From assembly GCF_001625215.2 (NCBI RefSeq), contig NC_030387.2, positions 33,379,606 to 33,443,605 of the forward strand: a stretch of DNA of 64,000 nt. Reading direction: 5' to 3'. Shown piece after piece: positions 11,611-23,496 of this stretch. A program made the position numbers and the translations under genes. This DNA comes from Daucus carota subsp. sativus (Eukaryota; Streptophyta; Magnoliopsida; Apiales; Apiaceae). Numbering within the stretch: position 1 is the stretch's first letter; each line of letters begins with the position of its first letter. A model generated the notes under the pieces. That model searched no databases, had not been told where the DNA came from, and saw only the letters and a list, made by a program, of their open reading frames with translations.

Positions 11611-14600
11611 TCAGGATGAACTTCTTTTGCTACGACTCCCAGAACCAGAAACGTTTCTCACAATAACAGGCTCAGAAGGACTATAGACGTCCCTGCGACT
11701 AAAGGAACCACTTCCTCTGTGTCCAACATTACGCGGTGAAACTGAACTTGAATCAGTACCTTTGATTACTTCAGCTTCCAACTGCTTCGCTTCTTCAGCC
11801 AGCATTGCTAACTGCTTCCACAAAAGCAATTCAAACTTATAAGATACAATTGAAATTCCACTAAGAAACCACAGGTAAGGTTTACATGTTGTCTTTACAG
11901 CTAAGGTCAATAAAGTTAAAATTTGAGAAAAAGCCAACAGTACAATCACAAATGACAGAACAAGAATATCTTCATATAACAAAGAGGGAAAAACCTCAGT
12001 AATCAACTTTCAACAAAGGCTTAAAAGCACTTATTACTTTTACTAAAAAGCTAATGTGGCCCCTGGTTTATAATACATACCCGGATGTCATTATCTCTCA
12101 ACCGATCCTGAAGAGCAATTATGGAGGGACTTAAACTGGAAACCAAGGTAATCAAGTAAGTATATACAAGCAATAAAGAGATTTAATAGAAAAGTAAATT
12201 ATTTTTTCTAACCAATATTCCATTAATTTGCACATGGAAGCCTGATATGATGATGTGTGATGAACAAAAGTGAGAGGATGTACTTTCCCGTTCCTACATC
12301 AAATGCAAACACGACTCCATGGGTAAAAAATGTTTATAAAATTTCAAAGGCAATAGCCTTGGAAGTGATCACAAGATATATAATATCTTTTATAACCTCA
12401 AATTCTGCAGAACGCCCTGGGTGTATGCAGTCCGCTCCTCTTCGTAAAGCATAGCTTGCAAATCTGTAAATGATCTCAGTGGAGAATCAAGATTGAGAAT
12501 AGACAAGGTTGGCAGAACATTAAGAGGTATTTCCTTCCTGACAAATTCCGCACCGCTGCCATCAGAAAAAAATTTCAATTAATGATTCGTGTGGAACAGT
12601 TTTTGCCAATTGCACAAATCATAGCACAGTGCCCAACTCAGATAAGTAATTGTACAAAAAAGAACAAAAACCAAAATATCATGACTGCCATCTACAGGAA
12701 AAATGAAATTAGAACCAAAACATATAAGAAAGCAAGAGATTAAGTACATACTCATGTATACCTCATCTCCAAATTTGAACGATGCATAGCTTCTTGCATG
12801 CTTTCCGACATATCCATGGGGTCTAAGTCAATGGCTTTCTCTTTGTCAATATGGCTGCTTCCTCCTGTTCTATCTCCCCCAAGAAAGTTGGTGTCAGCAT
12901 TAGCAAAGAAACCTCCCAAATCGGATGATCTCCCACCAACCTGATCATCATTCATAACGGCATATATTTCATTTTGATAAGGTAACGGCAAACAACCTAA
13001 GAGAACTGCCTGCCTACCCATTTCTGGATATAATGAATAATTTGCTAGTCAAGTTTAACATAAGAGAGATACTGCAAATCGACAGACCATCAATAAAACT
13101 AATGTTGTAGTATATTTATTTGATGCAAAAAAAAAACTAGCTTAAAAACAAACATATTTTTTGTGGTAATTTCTACAAATCCATGAATGAATCGGTTATT
13201 TATACCAGTTAAATAAGTTAATAGTTTTAAGGCTCCGGCTCTGCTTGAAACGTTACTTTGTGCAAAAAGTTGACCACATAAATATATACCTTTAAAGCCG
13301 CAGCAGTAGCTCGTGAATCACCAGTATCGTGTTCTAAACTATCAACCCAAGGAGAGCCAGATCTTGATGACAGGTTTTCAGAGGAGCTCGGAGAAAATCC
13401 TATATCAATTACAGGGGTCAGAGAAGCAGGCCCTGGCATGAAATTTTGCTTCCCGTCCTGTGACTGGAATGCTATGACCTGGATTCTTCCGACCTGACAT
13501 CACATTTACAAGTTCGAATTTTCTCGCACTTGGTTTACAAAGGGTGTAAGGAAGTTGTACTTCAGGTCCCCAAGAAGAAACACTAACCTTGTGCACATCT
13601 TCATTAAAACAGGAAAATATCAATCCAATAAAACCTGTATCTAGAAGTTGATACATGGCCTGGGTCCGCACATCTATAAAATCATCAGAAGTGAGTTGAC
13701 ACTAAGATCAATAAGCAGAAGATAGAAAATATCGACAAAACAAGTAGCTTAACTATACGCCTCATAATTCAAATTAAATCACATTATAATATCTACACAA
13801 GGGGAAGATATATTAGTAACTTCAATACTTGCCTACATGAGAAGGAAGAACTGTAATATGAGGATGTGAATGGTACCAGCCAATAACTCTTGTTGTTCTT
13901 CCAGTTTCTGTACTCATTCTGTGCTCTGAAGTTAATTGGACAAATAAAAAAACTTGGTGAAAACATGCCATGCCATACCATTTCGCTTAATTATATCCGC
14001 ACACGAGTCACATATAGATTAACTTTATTAAGCCTACTCCTTTGTCATTCCCTTGCATAAATCATATTATATGTGTCATAGTGTCTCTAAGACTTCAAAA
14101 GAAAAATTAAAGGCTAGGAGGCTAGGACGTTGAAAAATTCTAGATATTTTAACAATTCAACCAAGATCATAGTTTATAAGTAGATCATATTAATTTTATG
14201 CAAAGGACACTTGCTAGTTCTAATGGTCGGTAGCTAAATATCCTCTTCAAAGGACTCCTGATCAGCCTCGCTAATTGTAGTTGTTAATCACAGACGATCC
14301 CCTCCCCTCCCCTCCCCATTTTAGTAAAGAATACATAATCATAAAATCTACCAGAAACAGATCATATACATCATGAAAGAAACAATCAAGCATTGTGGTT
14401 TGCAAATTTTGGCAGTACTTTTAGTCTTTTACCCAGTAAACCTTAAACACTCAAGTCTGCTAATTAAGGAAATAGAGGCCGTACTTTTACCCAGTAAACC
14501 CTAAACACTAAAATCTAGTAATTAAGGAAATAGAAAACATGGACATCTGATTATAACTGAAAAAAGGATATCTCAGCTTGAACTGATGCAGCGGTCAACT

Positions 14601-16103
14601 GCTCAGGGTTGGTCTCTACTCGATCCTTACGCCGATCAGAACGAGGTTGTGGTAGTGCTCCCCAAATCAGAGCAGTCACGCTCCCATTTTTGGAATGCTG
14701 CAAGCAAAAGAAAACCACGACTTAAACCCACAGAAGCGTGATTTATTAGTTTGAAACTTCACAAAAAAAAAAAGGGCAATGTAATTGCACTTGTATCCTG
14801 TGAAAAAAAAGTACACATAATATGCATAACTGAATTTATGAATCAGAACATCTTCATTTAATTTGGAGTGTTGATACCAAGTAGGACAATATCCTATTAA
14901 AAATTCAGCACTCTTTACCACTTTTCAGAAGGACTAAATAATAATACAAACCAAAAGATACTAGTCTAAACTGAAGCTACAACTGGTAAATTAACCATTT
15001 CATAATCCAAAGATAATTGCTGGTATGGCTAGCTAACAAGCCCCATCAGACAGATTGACAATTGACAATCATACCACTCATGGCCAAGCACACTTCAACA
15101 AGCTAAAAGATCAAACTATTATTAAAGGGAGCAGCAGTAACATTTTTATTAATCATGATCTTATCTCTTATCGAACATTGCGATAACATGTTTTCCCAAG
15201 TTACATACTAGATGACAGTTCTTATGCCATCTTAATTCTTAAGTCTGCCACAAACCAAGATTTGACATCGCTCCTGATATATATATCTAGATTCTAATAC
15301 TTCTTGGGAACAAGGTGACAGCAATTTGTTCAACAATCTTACAGCATACTTCAGACACATAATTTAACAGAAAACTTGTATTAAACACAAATTCATAAAT
15401 GAATACAAAACTAGGATATCACATAAATTAATACAAAACTTGGATATCACATAAATTAATACAAAACTAGGATAACACAAACAGTGTCCCAACTTAATAT
15501 TGTTGCCACTTGTTGTGGTAAGCTAAATTTTAAAATGTATCAAGCAGCATGTGGCACCAAACATGGGGAGCAATAACATATTTGATTTAAAGAAAAACCC
15601 ACAAGATACTAACCATATAAACCATAAAAATCGAGTAAATTGCAAATGCAGCCCATATAGTATTAAGAATTGGGAAGCACCTGATAGATGGTTTCCGAAT
15701 AAATGTACCCTAATACAACTGAGAAGCAAGTAAACCAATGGACTTCTTCAAAAACTAAACAAGTGAGGCAAAGAATTAAGCACAGGACACTAAACAACAC
15801 ATTGCAATTCAAAAATGCATAATACAATATACACAAAGAAACCCAAATACCCTGGTAGAAAAACCCAATCACACATCAAAGTTCTCAACTTTGAAAGTAA
15901 AAAAATCAAAAAATAAGATATCATAAAACCTAGTACACAATTGAAGTCCAAACCCTAGAAAAAAGGGGGTGAAATTTAGAAAAGAAATGAACCTGAACAT
16001 CACCAAGAAGAAGACCCATGATCTCTTCAGACTCAGTAGACAATGCATGAGTGACACAAGTTAACCAAACATCCTCTGACATCTTTACACTTGTGAGAGA
16101 CAT
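11611..16103 (-). CDS. BRCC36: BRCC36-like K63-specific JAMM deubiquitinase
   Basis: Nine exons on the minus strand: 15993-16103, 14572-14697, 13833-13920, 13588-13673, 13290-13493, 12762-12940, 12397-12555, 12081-12135, 11611-11811; 1209 nt, 402 residues. The MPN+/JAMM zinc site is complete: Glu in STESEEIMG (about residue 27), then HSHPHITVLPSHVD with H96, H98, S106 and D109. The C-terminal part carries the helical SDLGGFF...DPMDMSESMQEAMHRSN region and a coiled LAMLAEEAKQLEAEV segment, as in plant BRCC36. BRCC36 removes K63-linked ubiquitin and works in BRCA1-A/BRISC-type complexes; in plants it is linked to recombinational repair. The second intron is AT-AC and the third GC-AG (listed separately). 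The left border of exon 6 is less certain: acceptor at 12941-12942 is chosen, but an in-frame acceptor about 80 nt upstream is possible. The start at 16103 gives MSLTSVKMSEDVWL, matching the family N-terminus. Confidence 0.93.
13674..13832 (-). other. GC-AG intron in BRCC36
   Basis: Donor CATGTAG|GCAAGTATT and acceptor TTTTATAG|ATGTGCGG on the minus strand. Joining them gives SHVDVRTQ, splitting the codon of the zinc-ligand Asp of the JAMM motif. AG|GCAAGT is the usual strong GC donor. Confidence 0.85.
13921..14571 (-). other. U12-type AT-AC intron in BRCC36
   Basis: 651-nt intron. On the minus strand exon 2 ends GCTGAG and the intron starts ATATCCTTT, the U12 5' consensus. It ends CCAATTAACTTCAGAGCAC before exon 3 (AGAATGAGT), with a TTAAC branch-like core about 11 nt before the AC. 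No GT-AG alternative keeps the reading frame and the conserved join QAE-RMS. Confidence 0.85.
15403..15478. repeat. 28-bp tandem repeat in BRCC36 intron 1
   Basis: Nearly three copies of a unit reading AATACAAAACTAGGATATCACATAAATT with single-base differences. It lies inside the first intron of BRCC36 and has no evident function. Confidence 0.85.
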
Positions 16104-17148
16104 TTTCAAGAAACACACACTTGTTCTTGTCAAGATTCAATCTTTTTGGTGAAAAAGAGTCGCAACTCTCAGTAGATTCAAAAGGGGTTTTGGTGTAGAC
16201 GGAGAGCAAGATGACTGCAAGAAAAAAACTCAATTTTGTTGTTTTGTTCAGGGGGATCTTTGGGAGCTGCCCCTTTGTGAAAGACTGCTCTGTGAGCGAC
16301 TGCAGAGTGTTATCGTGTACACAGCTAATCCAGGCCCTTTATTAATTTATTCAATTATTTATTCAAAAATTCATTTTAAATATGTAATTTGTCTTTAAAA
16401 AAAATGATTGATAATAAAAGTAATAATAGCCTAGGCCTTATTAATATCTGACAAGAAATAATTATAGCATATAAAATACTCAACAAGAGGATGTTTCATC
16501 GATCATTATGCAATCGTCATTAAAAATACAAATCAATCGAAAGATATTTAAATACATATCTTGTTGATCATAATTATCAAATTAAACAAGAATTTTTAAG
16601 TATTTAATTAGATGAAAGGTAAAAATACATAAATATGAATAATATATTTATTCACATATGAAATTATTCCTCAAAGTGTACCTACTTACGAGTTGGTTGA
16701 ATTTATAATATTCGGTTACCCAATTCAAATCTAATCGATCCTAAAATCTTTTCTTTTTCAAAGATAAAATTAATAACATTTAATATATTTTCATGATAAT
16801 TAGCTTATTATCAAAACCTATTCTTAAACAAAAGCTCATAGCACATGTTATCACATCTATATCCATATATGTTATTTTTTGTCCCAATATAATTATAAAT
16901 ATTATTATCTATGAAGATTTAAAAGTAAAAAAAGTAAAAATCTCTTTTTTTTAAATAAAAAAGTTGAAAGTTTTTTTTTTATGATAAAAAAATTGAAAGT
17001 TAATTCCACCGATAAGATGAGAACAACAAGAAAGACATCCTGTGTAATACAAATACACACACATAGTTGCAGATAGGTACATATACCTGTGCAGGGCTTT
17101 GCTACAAGAAAAGCTCAAGAGTTTCAAACTCTGCGCATAATTGTCAAA
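16104..17148. promoter_or_regulatory. Divergent promoter region BRCC36/BADC
   Basis: Roughly 1 kb separates the two start codons. It contains the 5' UTRs and AT-rich upstream DNA of both genes. No TATA box or named element can be assigned with confidence to either side. Confidence 0.5.
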
Positions 17149-20100
17149 ATGGCTGCTTGTAAGACTCTATCTCGCTCTTTTACTTAGTTTTTCTCGCCTT
17201 GTAAACCCAATTCATTAATTTATCACTTAAGAACTTCTTGAAATTTTAATAATTTTCTTTTGTGATTTTAGTCTAAAGGTCATGTCCTTTGTTTCATTCA
17301 CAAAGTTTGTATATATTTGCGAAATGGTTATTTGGGTGATTAAAAGATTGCATTTTTATGATATTTCTGTCATTGAGTTGCTGAACCAGGTAATTTTGTA
17401 GTTTCAGGTTTAAACTTGTCAAACTTGAAATTGGGTTCTTGTAAAATTGAAGCTTCCCCCCTGGTACCATTGCCCGGCCTTAAAGATCGAAAACATGGTG
17501 TTTTGATATTATCCCAGAGGCCAGCCAGAAAGCTAATTGGTTGCCGGTGTTCATCAAGTGCACAATGTAAGTATTTTTGTTTGCATACCAGCAATAGACC
17601 TTTGGTTTGTAGTTCACAGCATCATTTGTTCCGCCCCGCGGTTTTGATATATATCCTGACAATTACGGTTTATATCCTAATTTACTTATTGGAATGTCCT
17701 AAATAAATGTCATATTTCTATGTTATCACTGATTATTGATATTTTTCTTGAGAACCCTGTAAATACTCTTTATGTTTTCCTGAAAATGAATATAAATGTG
17801 TTAGAAATGTAAAGTTGGTAGAAAAAAAATAATGATAATTGAAATCATAGTTGTGGATTTTGGAGGATAGTGTACACTACTGCAATTTATAAATACCTTG
17901 CAAACAAATTGAATTAGTTGCCAATAATCGTGAAGAAGAAAGGTTAAATGTTGTAGAATTGACATAGATGTCATAATTTTGTGTTGTTTTCCTGCAAAAG
18001 CAAGAAATTTTTTGACAATCAAGATAAAGCTGAATGTTTGATGATTATTTGTTGTGATTCTTTTCTTCACTTTCTATGCTTATTATGAAGTGTGAATATA
18101 AGTATAAAGTTGGCATTTTTGCTTTGAGTTGTGACTGTTCCAGTACATGTGTGTGCTTTCATTGTTATCATAGCAGCACAGATACATTCAGGCGACGGCT
18201 TCGAAGAAAATGAACCTCTTGGCTCAACTAGACAAATTGCTCCAAATGCAGTTGAGGCAAGTTGCTTACTTTATGTGTATATGCTTACCATGTATTAGCT
18301 GTTTTCTGACTGCACAGTAAGAACTGCTGATTATCTTTGTACAGTACTTGACTGCTGTTCTTGAGTGTAATCTGTAAATAAAATTGATTAATTTTGAAAT
18401 ATCAGGACTGTTGTTAAAATTATAAAGGAGTGTTAACTGAAAGACAATATGTAGTCGGATTTAATAATAATTTGTCTTTAAGTTTATTGTAGAAAGTTAT
18501 TTATTTTGCGATGAAAATTGCCCTCTTTATCTTAAAACCTGAGAAGAACCTCAATCTGAGATATTATATATGAAGGTAAGTTTTCATTGGGACCCGTACC
18601 AGATCCTGCTGCTGAGGGAGCCTGTTCACTGGCATGACCTGTACCATGAAATCTTTAGCTTTAAAATGAAACTTGCGAATTCACACTTGTGGCGTTCTAA
18701 TCAAGTTAAATATGTAATAAGTGGTTCACAATATCCTGACCTCATGTGATGGTAGGAAAATGTCCTGTTTTGTCGATTCAGCATAAGTTATAACTCAAAC
18801 ATACTCATTATGAAAATTATGATTAGGGTACAGATAACTTATATTCTTATTAACTATCATTACAGGTGGAGTCTCTCCTCGAAGAAATTTGTGACACTAC
18901 TTCAATAGCAGAATTCGAACTGAAAGTGAGTACTTCTATAGATTTCTGATTTTTGTTTCCATGATTAATTCAGTAAACTCAAGTGAGCCTTACTCGTTAG
19001 TGGCATGATTTAGCATCTGCACTCATTACTCACCAATTAGATAAAAAACCTTGTTAATCACATTCCTATCTCACACTTTTACTCTCTGCTAGTTTGGTGG
19101 ATTTCGGCTATATGTAAGTAGGGACTTAAGTGGCAAAAATGAAGCTCCACAACTTCCAGTTTCTGCTCCTTTGACCAGTACCGCTGTTTCGGTGCCTGAG
19201 CTTAATGGGTCCGCCACTTCAACTTCATTAGCCATTTCTAAACCGGCCCTTACTTCAGGTGGCATACAATCATTCCTTGACAGAGCTGGTGATGATGGGC
19301 TGGTAATATTGCCATCTCCAAAGGTCAGAATGGAATACAATATCCTGCTTATACAGTGAGTATAAAATATCGCAATATATCCTGAGCGATAACTCAAATA
19401 TTTGGTTCAGGTTGGCTATTTTCGGAGGTGTAGAACCATCAAGGGCAAACGTGCACCTCCAGCATGCAAAGAGGTACTCAATTGTGCAATTTTGGGTGTT
19501 AGAGACAAAAACGTTTTATATTTTTTAAAGCATAGATGAATTCAGAAATCACGTTCCCAATGGCAATTATTTTTCTTATTGTAACTATTAGAGTTATTAA
19601 ATGATGTTAGATCTTGCTTTTGTATTGTTCAGACTTCTGAAACATCTATTTTAGTAATGGATATTTCCTCTTCTTATATAAACTTATATATAGCATTAGG
19701 GTGAGATGAAAAATACATGTTGATAATTTCATACGTTTTGGTAATGTTTGTTTGTTACTTCTGTTTCTGAGTTCATAGTAAATAACTGTGTCGTGTTTAT
19801 GAAGCTTAATATGGAGTCGTCATGTAAGAGATATAATTCAGGCATTTAGGTTTACGGTTTACACCATTTTAAGTCATGGAAGACTCACATTATTAGGCCA
19901 GTTCCCTATAAAGCATTAAAAAAAATGTATAATAATGGATTCCAGCATACATTTCAATATATTGTCTCCTGCAGTTCTGCATCATTACAATTTTCAGTAT
20001 GACAGGTTCTCCCTTTCAGTCTGTTGGTAATAATATTTAAATTCTCTTCTGACAGAAGCAAACAGTAAAGGAGGGTCAAGTACTTTGCTTCATCGAACAA

Positions 20101-20729
20101 CTTGGTGGCGAGATCCCGATTGAGGTAAGTATCTGAGAAGTCAAACGAAGCTGTTGAGACTGTTGAGATTATTCTAATGTCATCGATTTATATATACCTA
20201 GTGAAGAAATGAAAGAAAGATCTAAATTGAATTCACTGCAAAAGATATCATCACTCATTCCCAGTACATAACCTAACTATAATACTGATGTAAGTATGTA
20301 ACTATATAAGCCTCAAATCAGCCGCACCACATGCTTTTCATGCCTATCTGCAAGCTGGCACAAATATGAGCAAAACTTACTATTAATACTCAATATGAGC
20401 ATTACTAACTGCATTAGTACCGTCAATTCATGTTCCTTTAATACAGCAGCAGTTGTTGAAATATCTTTTACTATATACACCGTAAATTACAATGTCGTGT
20501 ATTAATTCTGTGATCTACTGATTCTTTTTTCTAGTCGGAGACTTCTGGAGAGGTTATTAGAATACTTAGAGAGGACGGAGGTATGCCTGATGATCACTTG
20601 CTTAATATCTCTTGCATCTTTTTGCTGCTTAGCTTATCTTTTCTGTTTCACTTGACAGATCCGGTTGGATATGGTGATGCTCTGATTGCAATCCTGCCTT
20701 CTTTCCCTGGAATAAAGAAGCTTCAATGA
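17149..20729 (+). CDS. BADC: BADC-type biotin-attachment-domain protein, plastid
   Basis: Nine exons: 17149-17158, 17408-17566, 18174-18256, 18866-18925, 19093-19323, 19411-19473, 20056-20124, 20535-20580, 20659-20729; 792 nt, 263 residues. The N-terminus is Ser/Lys/Arg-rich with few acids, fitting a chloroplast transit peptide. A helical region (VESLLEEICDTTSIAEFELK) and a Ser/Pro/Thr linker precede a lipoyl/biotinyl-like fold (VKEGQVLCFIEQLGGEIPI, GYGDALIAILPSFPG). At the hairpin where BCCP has EAMKL with the biotinylated Lys, this protein has EQLGG, so it cannot be biotinylated there. That is the hallmark of BADC proteins, which replace BCCP in heteromeric acetyl-CoA carboxylase and lower its activity. 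Intron 3 uses a GC donor. The exon 3 acceptor is TAGCAG, which allows two in-frame products. The 10-nt first exon is the least certain part. Confidence 0.88.
18257..18865 (+). other. GC-AG intron in the BADC gene
   Basis: Donor GTTGAG|GCAAGTTGC, acceptor TTACAG|GTGGAG, joining NAVE to VESLL in frame. A GT donor six bases upstream (GCA|GTTGAG) would also stay in frame and drop two residues, but it is a weaker site. Confidence 0.65.
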
Positions 20730-21736
20730 ATATTTTGTGTATTTTCATTAAATTTGCCAGTTCTAAAGAAACAGTTTTGGGGTCGTTTTTTGTTTTTGTC
20801 TTACCAGATTCGGAGTGTTTGTCATGTACATTTGAGCAAAACTTAAAAGTTAGAGTTTGGATAACTGTGCTTCATATTTTATTTTTTTGGCTAAATTTTT
20901 TAAAAAGGGTGCAACACCAAAACTTCCAATCCCATGACTATTCTCGTTCAAGCACGCTTAACTTAATCCGGCCCAACTCGGCCTCAAATTTGATGCCATG
21001 TATATTTATGGTATACGTATATGTGGCTAGTGCAAAGCAGAGGGAATGTTATTTCATCCCGTAAATAATATACAGGAAACATTGTCGTAATTTTATCTAA
21101 TTATATATATTATTTGAAAAAACGGGAAAAAAAACTATATTTTATGCAATTTTTCACTTAAATGTCTCGATAAGTACTATGGATTATAGATCAATAACGG
21201 GCTTTTAGTGGTCCAGTGGGCTTAAGCCCAATATAAGTAGAAAGTTGGCGGTAAAAAGGTAAAAAAGTAAAAGGACACTTTTTTAACGTTACCAATTTAT
21301 CATCACTGTTGCATACAGAGTTGATGCTATATCTGGAAATTTATCCAAGGGCTTTTGATCTTCTCCACCAGCTTCAAATGTAATCAATCTCAGTACACAT
21401 TATTAACATCTTTGTATGCATACATTTACAGCTTGTATCCATCTCCATTTTGTTTTTTACTTTTACCTTTGAAATGGGCTAGTCTTTTTTTTTATTGTGT
21501 TCCAAGTTACACTTTCTTGCTAACAAAGTCTTTTCTTCAATCCCATTTATTTTTTATTTTTTGCTTAGATCTTTAGTTGGGGTTTCATAAATTTGTGTTT
21601 TGTGAAATGGGTTGTTTTGATATTCGAGATTTATGGGGGTTTTGAGATATAAAGTATAAACCCTCAAAATCTTTCTATTTTTCTGCAAAAAAGTTGAGTG
21701 TTTGTACTAAAACCCCTGTTTGAGGCTGTTTTAAGA
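20730..21736. other. BADC 3' flank and zinc-finger gene 5' region
   Basis: Contains the BADC 3' UTR, an AT-rich spacer and the probable promoter and 5' UTR of the CCCH gene. Short open frames here show no family resemblance. Confidence 0.5.
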
Positions 21737-23314
21737 ATGGAAAATATTGAGCAGGCTCGTGACATTCGTGGTAGATTTAGGACTGATGATGAACCATTTG
21801 GAGTTGGTGGTAATGCTGATCATTGTAGATCTTTTAAGAGGCCTAGAGTTTCGGAAAATATAAGGGACTCGAGACTGCCTAATTTGAACAACACATCGAG
21901 GGCAGGCATTTCTTTTAAGAGTCAGCCATGTTGTGATTTTAGAACCCGGGGTTGTAGTTATGGGACTAACTGTCGTTATTCTCATGAGTTTCGCGGAATA
22001 GACCAAGGTGAATTGGTGGCAAAGGAGATTGGACTTGGCTATAATAATGTGTGCAAGTGGTATACCAGTGGGAAACCATGTCCGTATGGCAATAGATGTC
22101 GCTTTCCTCATGAAGATGTTAAGAATGGTGTGGACGAGTTTAGGAAGAGTCATGCCATTAGCATTGCTGGTTATAATCAGGGCTTGAGTTTGAAGCAAGA
22201 CAATAGACTTGGGGGATCAGGTTTTGGGGCTAAACAGGATAATACGCCTGTGGATGTAAGCTTGAGGGCAAACCAAGCACATCAACGACATATGTCTTGG
22301 AAGACGAGGCTGTGTAACAGGTGGGAAACAGTTAAAGAGTGTCCATATGGCTCGAAATGTTTCTTTGCTCATGGATTGGCAGGTACTTTTTCACCTGTAA
22401 TTACTAGTCTTGCTAAGTGCTATGTGTTGTTTATGTTTTAGAATGTGTAGTCTGAGCAGCTGATCTTTCTTAATAATTACGATACAATGGGTCTACTTGG
22501 GAAAGTAATGTATCGAACTCTAGTTGATATGCTAGCACTTTTTGTTTGTTTCTCATTGAGAGTTGATACTCATGTGATGGGATTGCTTGGGGACACTGTT
22601 GCACTTCCTTTTCTGCAAGAAATATGTATATCATATAAACAACATACTATCAGATGCTATTAATATGAAATGGTTAGAGGCTTATGTACTCTGCTATATT
22701 GGGTATTCTCCAGGTTAATAAATGTCAGCATTCAGTTTCATATATGTTTCTAAGGACTGTTAGCAATTTGTAGAAAAAATGTCCGACTTATGGTTTGTTT
22801 AAGGTACTTCTCCTGGTTTAGAATGCTGCTTGAAGTTGGCAGATCACTATGTAATCTTCATCTGGGGTCAATTATATGATTTTGCTCTTCGAAAAACATC
22901 TTTTTTATTGGATGTTAGATCTGGAAATTAGAAATAGGGAAACAAGTTACTTGAAATGTTTTCTTCTTCCAGAATCGGAAGCATATGTGAAATGTACATA
23001 GCTTACACAACGTAAACAATTACCAGGCATTCACTAGGTACGAAAATTGAAATAGCTATTTTGGCTCAATAAACTTAATATTTAAGTAGGTGCCTCATGT
23101 CAGTTATTTGATGGCAGAACTTCTTCCTGGACCAAGCGCAAGAAACAAAAATCAATCTTTAAGATCTGTTGCTGGTATTGCTAAGGATGAAAAGAACGGG
23201 GTTGCTCAGGTGGAAGGTAAAGAAGAATGCTCCATCAGGTGGAAGACAGTGAATAAGCTCGTCGGGATCTATGCTGATTGGATTGAGGATATGCCTTCTC
23301 AGCCTGATATGTGA
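21737..23314 (+). CDS. CCCH zinc-finger protein with three fingers
   Basis: Two exons (21737-22382 and 23118-23314, GT-AG intron) encode 280 residues. Three CCCH fingers are visible: residues 65-83 (C-x7-C-x5-C-x3-H), 106-125 (C-x8-C-x5-C-x3-H) and 193-212 (C-x8-C-x5-C-x3-H). The last finger lies at the exon junction and is followed by a conserved-looking tail, RWKTVNKLVGIYADWIEDMP. This layout matches the small plant C3H group that includes Arabidopsis C3H39-like proteins, probably RNA-binding and nuclear or cytoplasmic; the exact role is not known to me. The start ATG at 21737 is chosen because the frame upstream has no other ATG. Racemase lies convergent downstream, beyond a duplicated segment. 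Confidence 0.88.
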
Positions 23315-23454
23315 TTAGCTATCATTTTGTCGCTTTTTGGTGTCTCCTATGCCCTCTACAACTACCCTGATGAAACACTGGCTTATTTTCAGCTTGCTAA
23401 TGGATATTACTATCTGGGCATTAATATTCTCAGCTTGAAGTACTGAATACTTCA

Positions 23455-23496
23455 AGGACTACTAATTCACCCAAATTTGTCAAGTCCTGTGTTTTG
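23455..23496 (+). pseudogene. Truncated copy of the F-box gene 3' end
   Basis: These 42 bases match the last 13 codons plus stop of the F-box gene at 30242-30283 (GLLIHPNLSSPVF). Homology starts abruptly at 23455 and has no upstream F-box or kelch sequence. It is the left edge of the 1.5 kb duplication. Confidence 0.9.

Noticed and set aside
21731-22198. 155-codon minus-strand frame over the zinc-finger gene
   Set aside because: It is antisense to a gene with three intact CCCH fingers and shows no family features.
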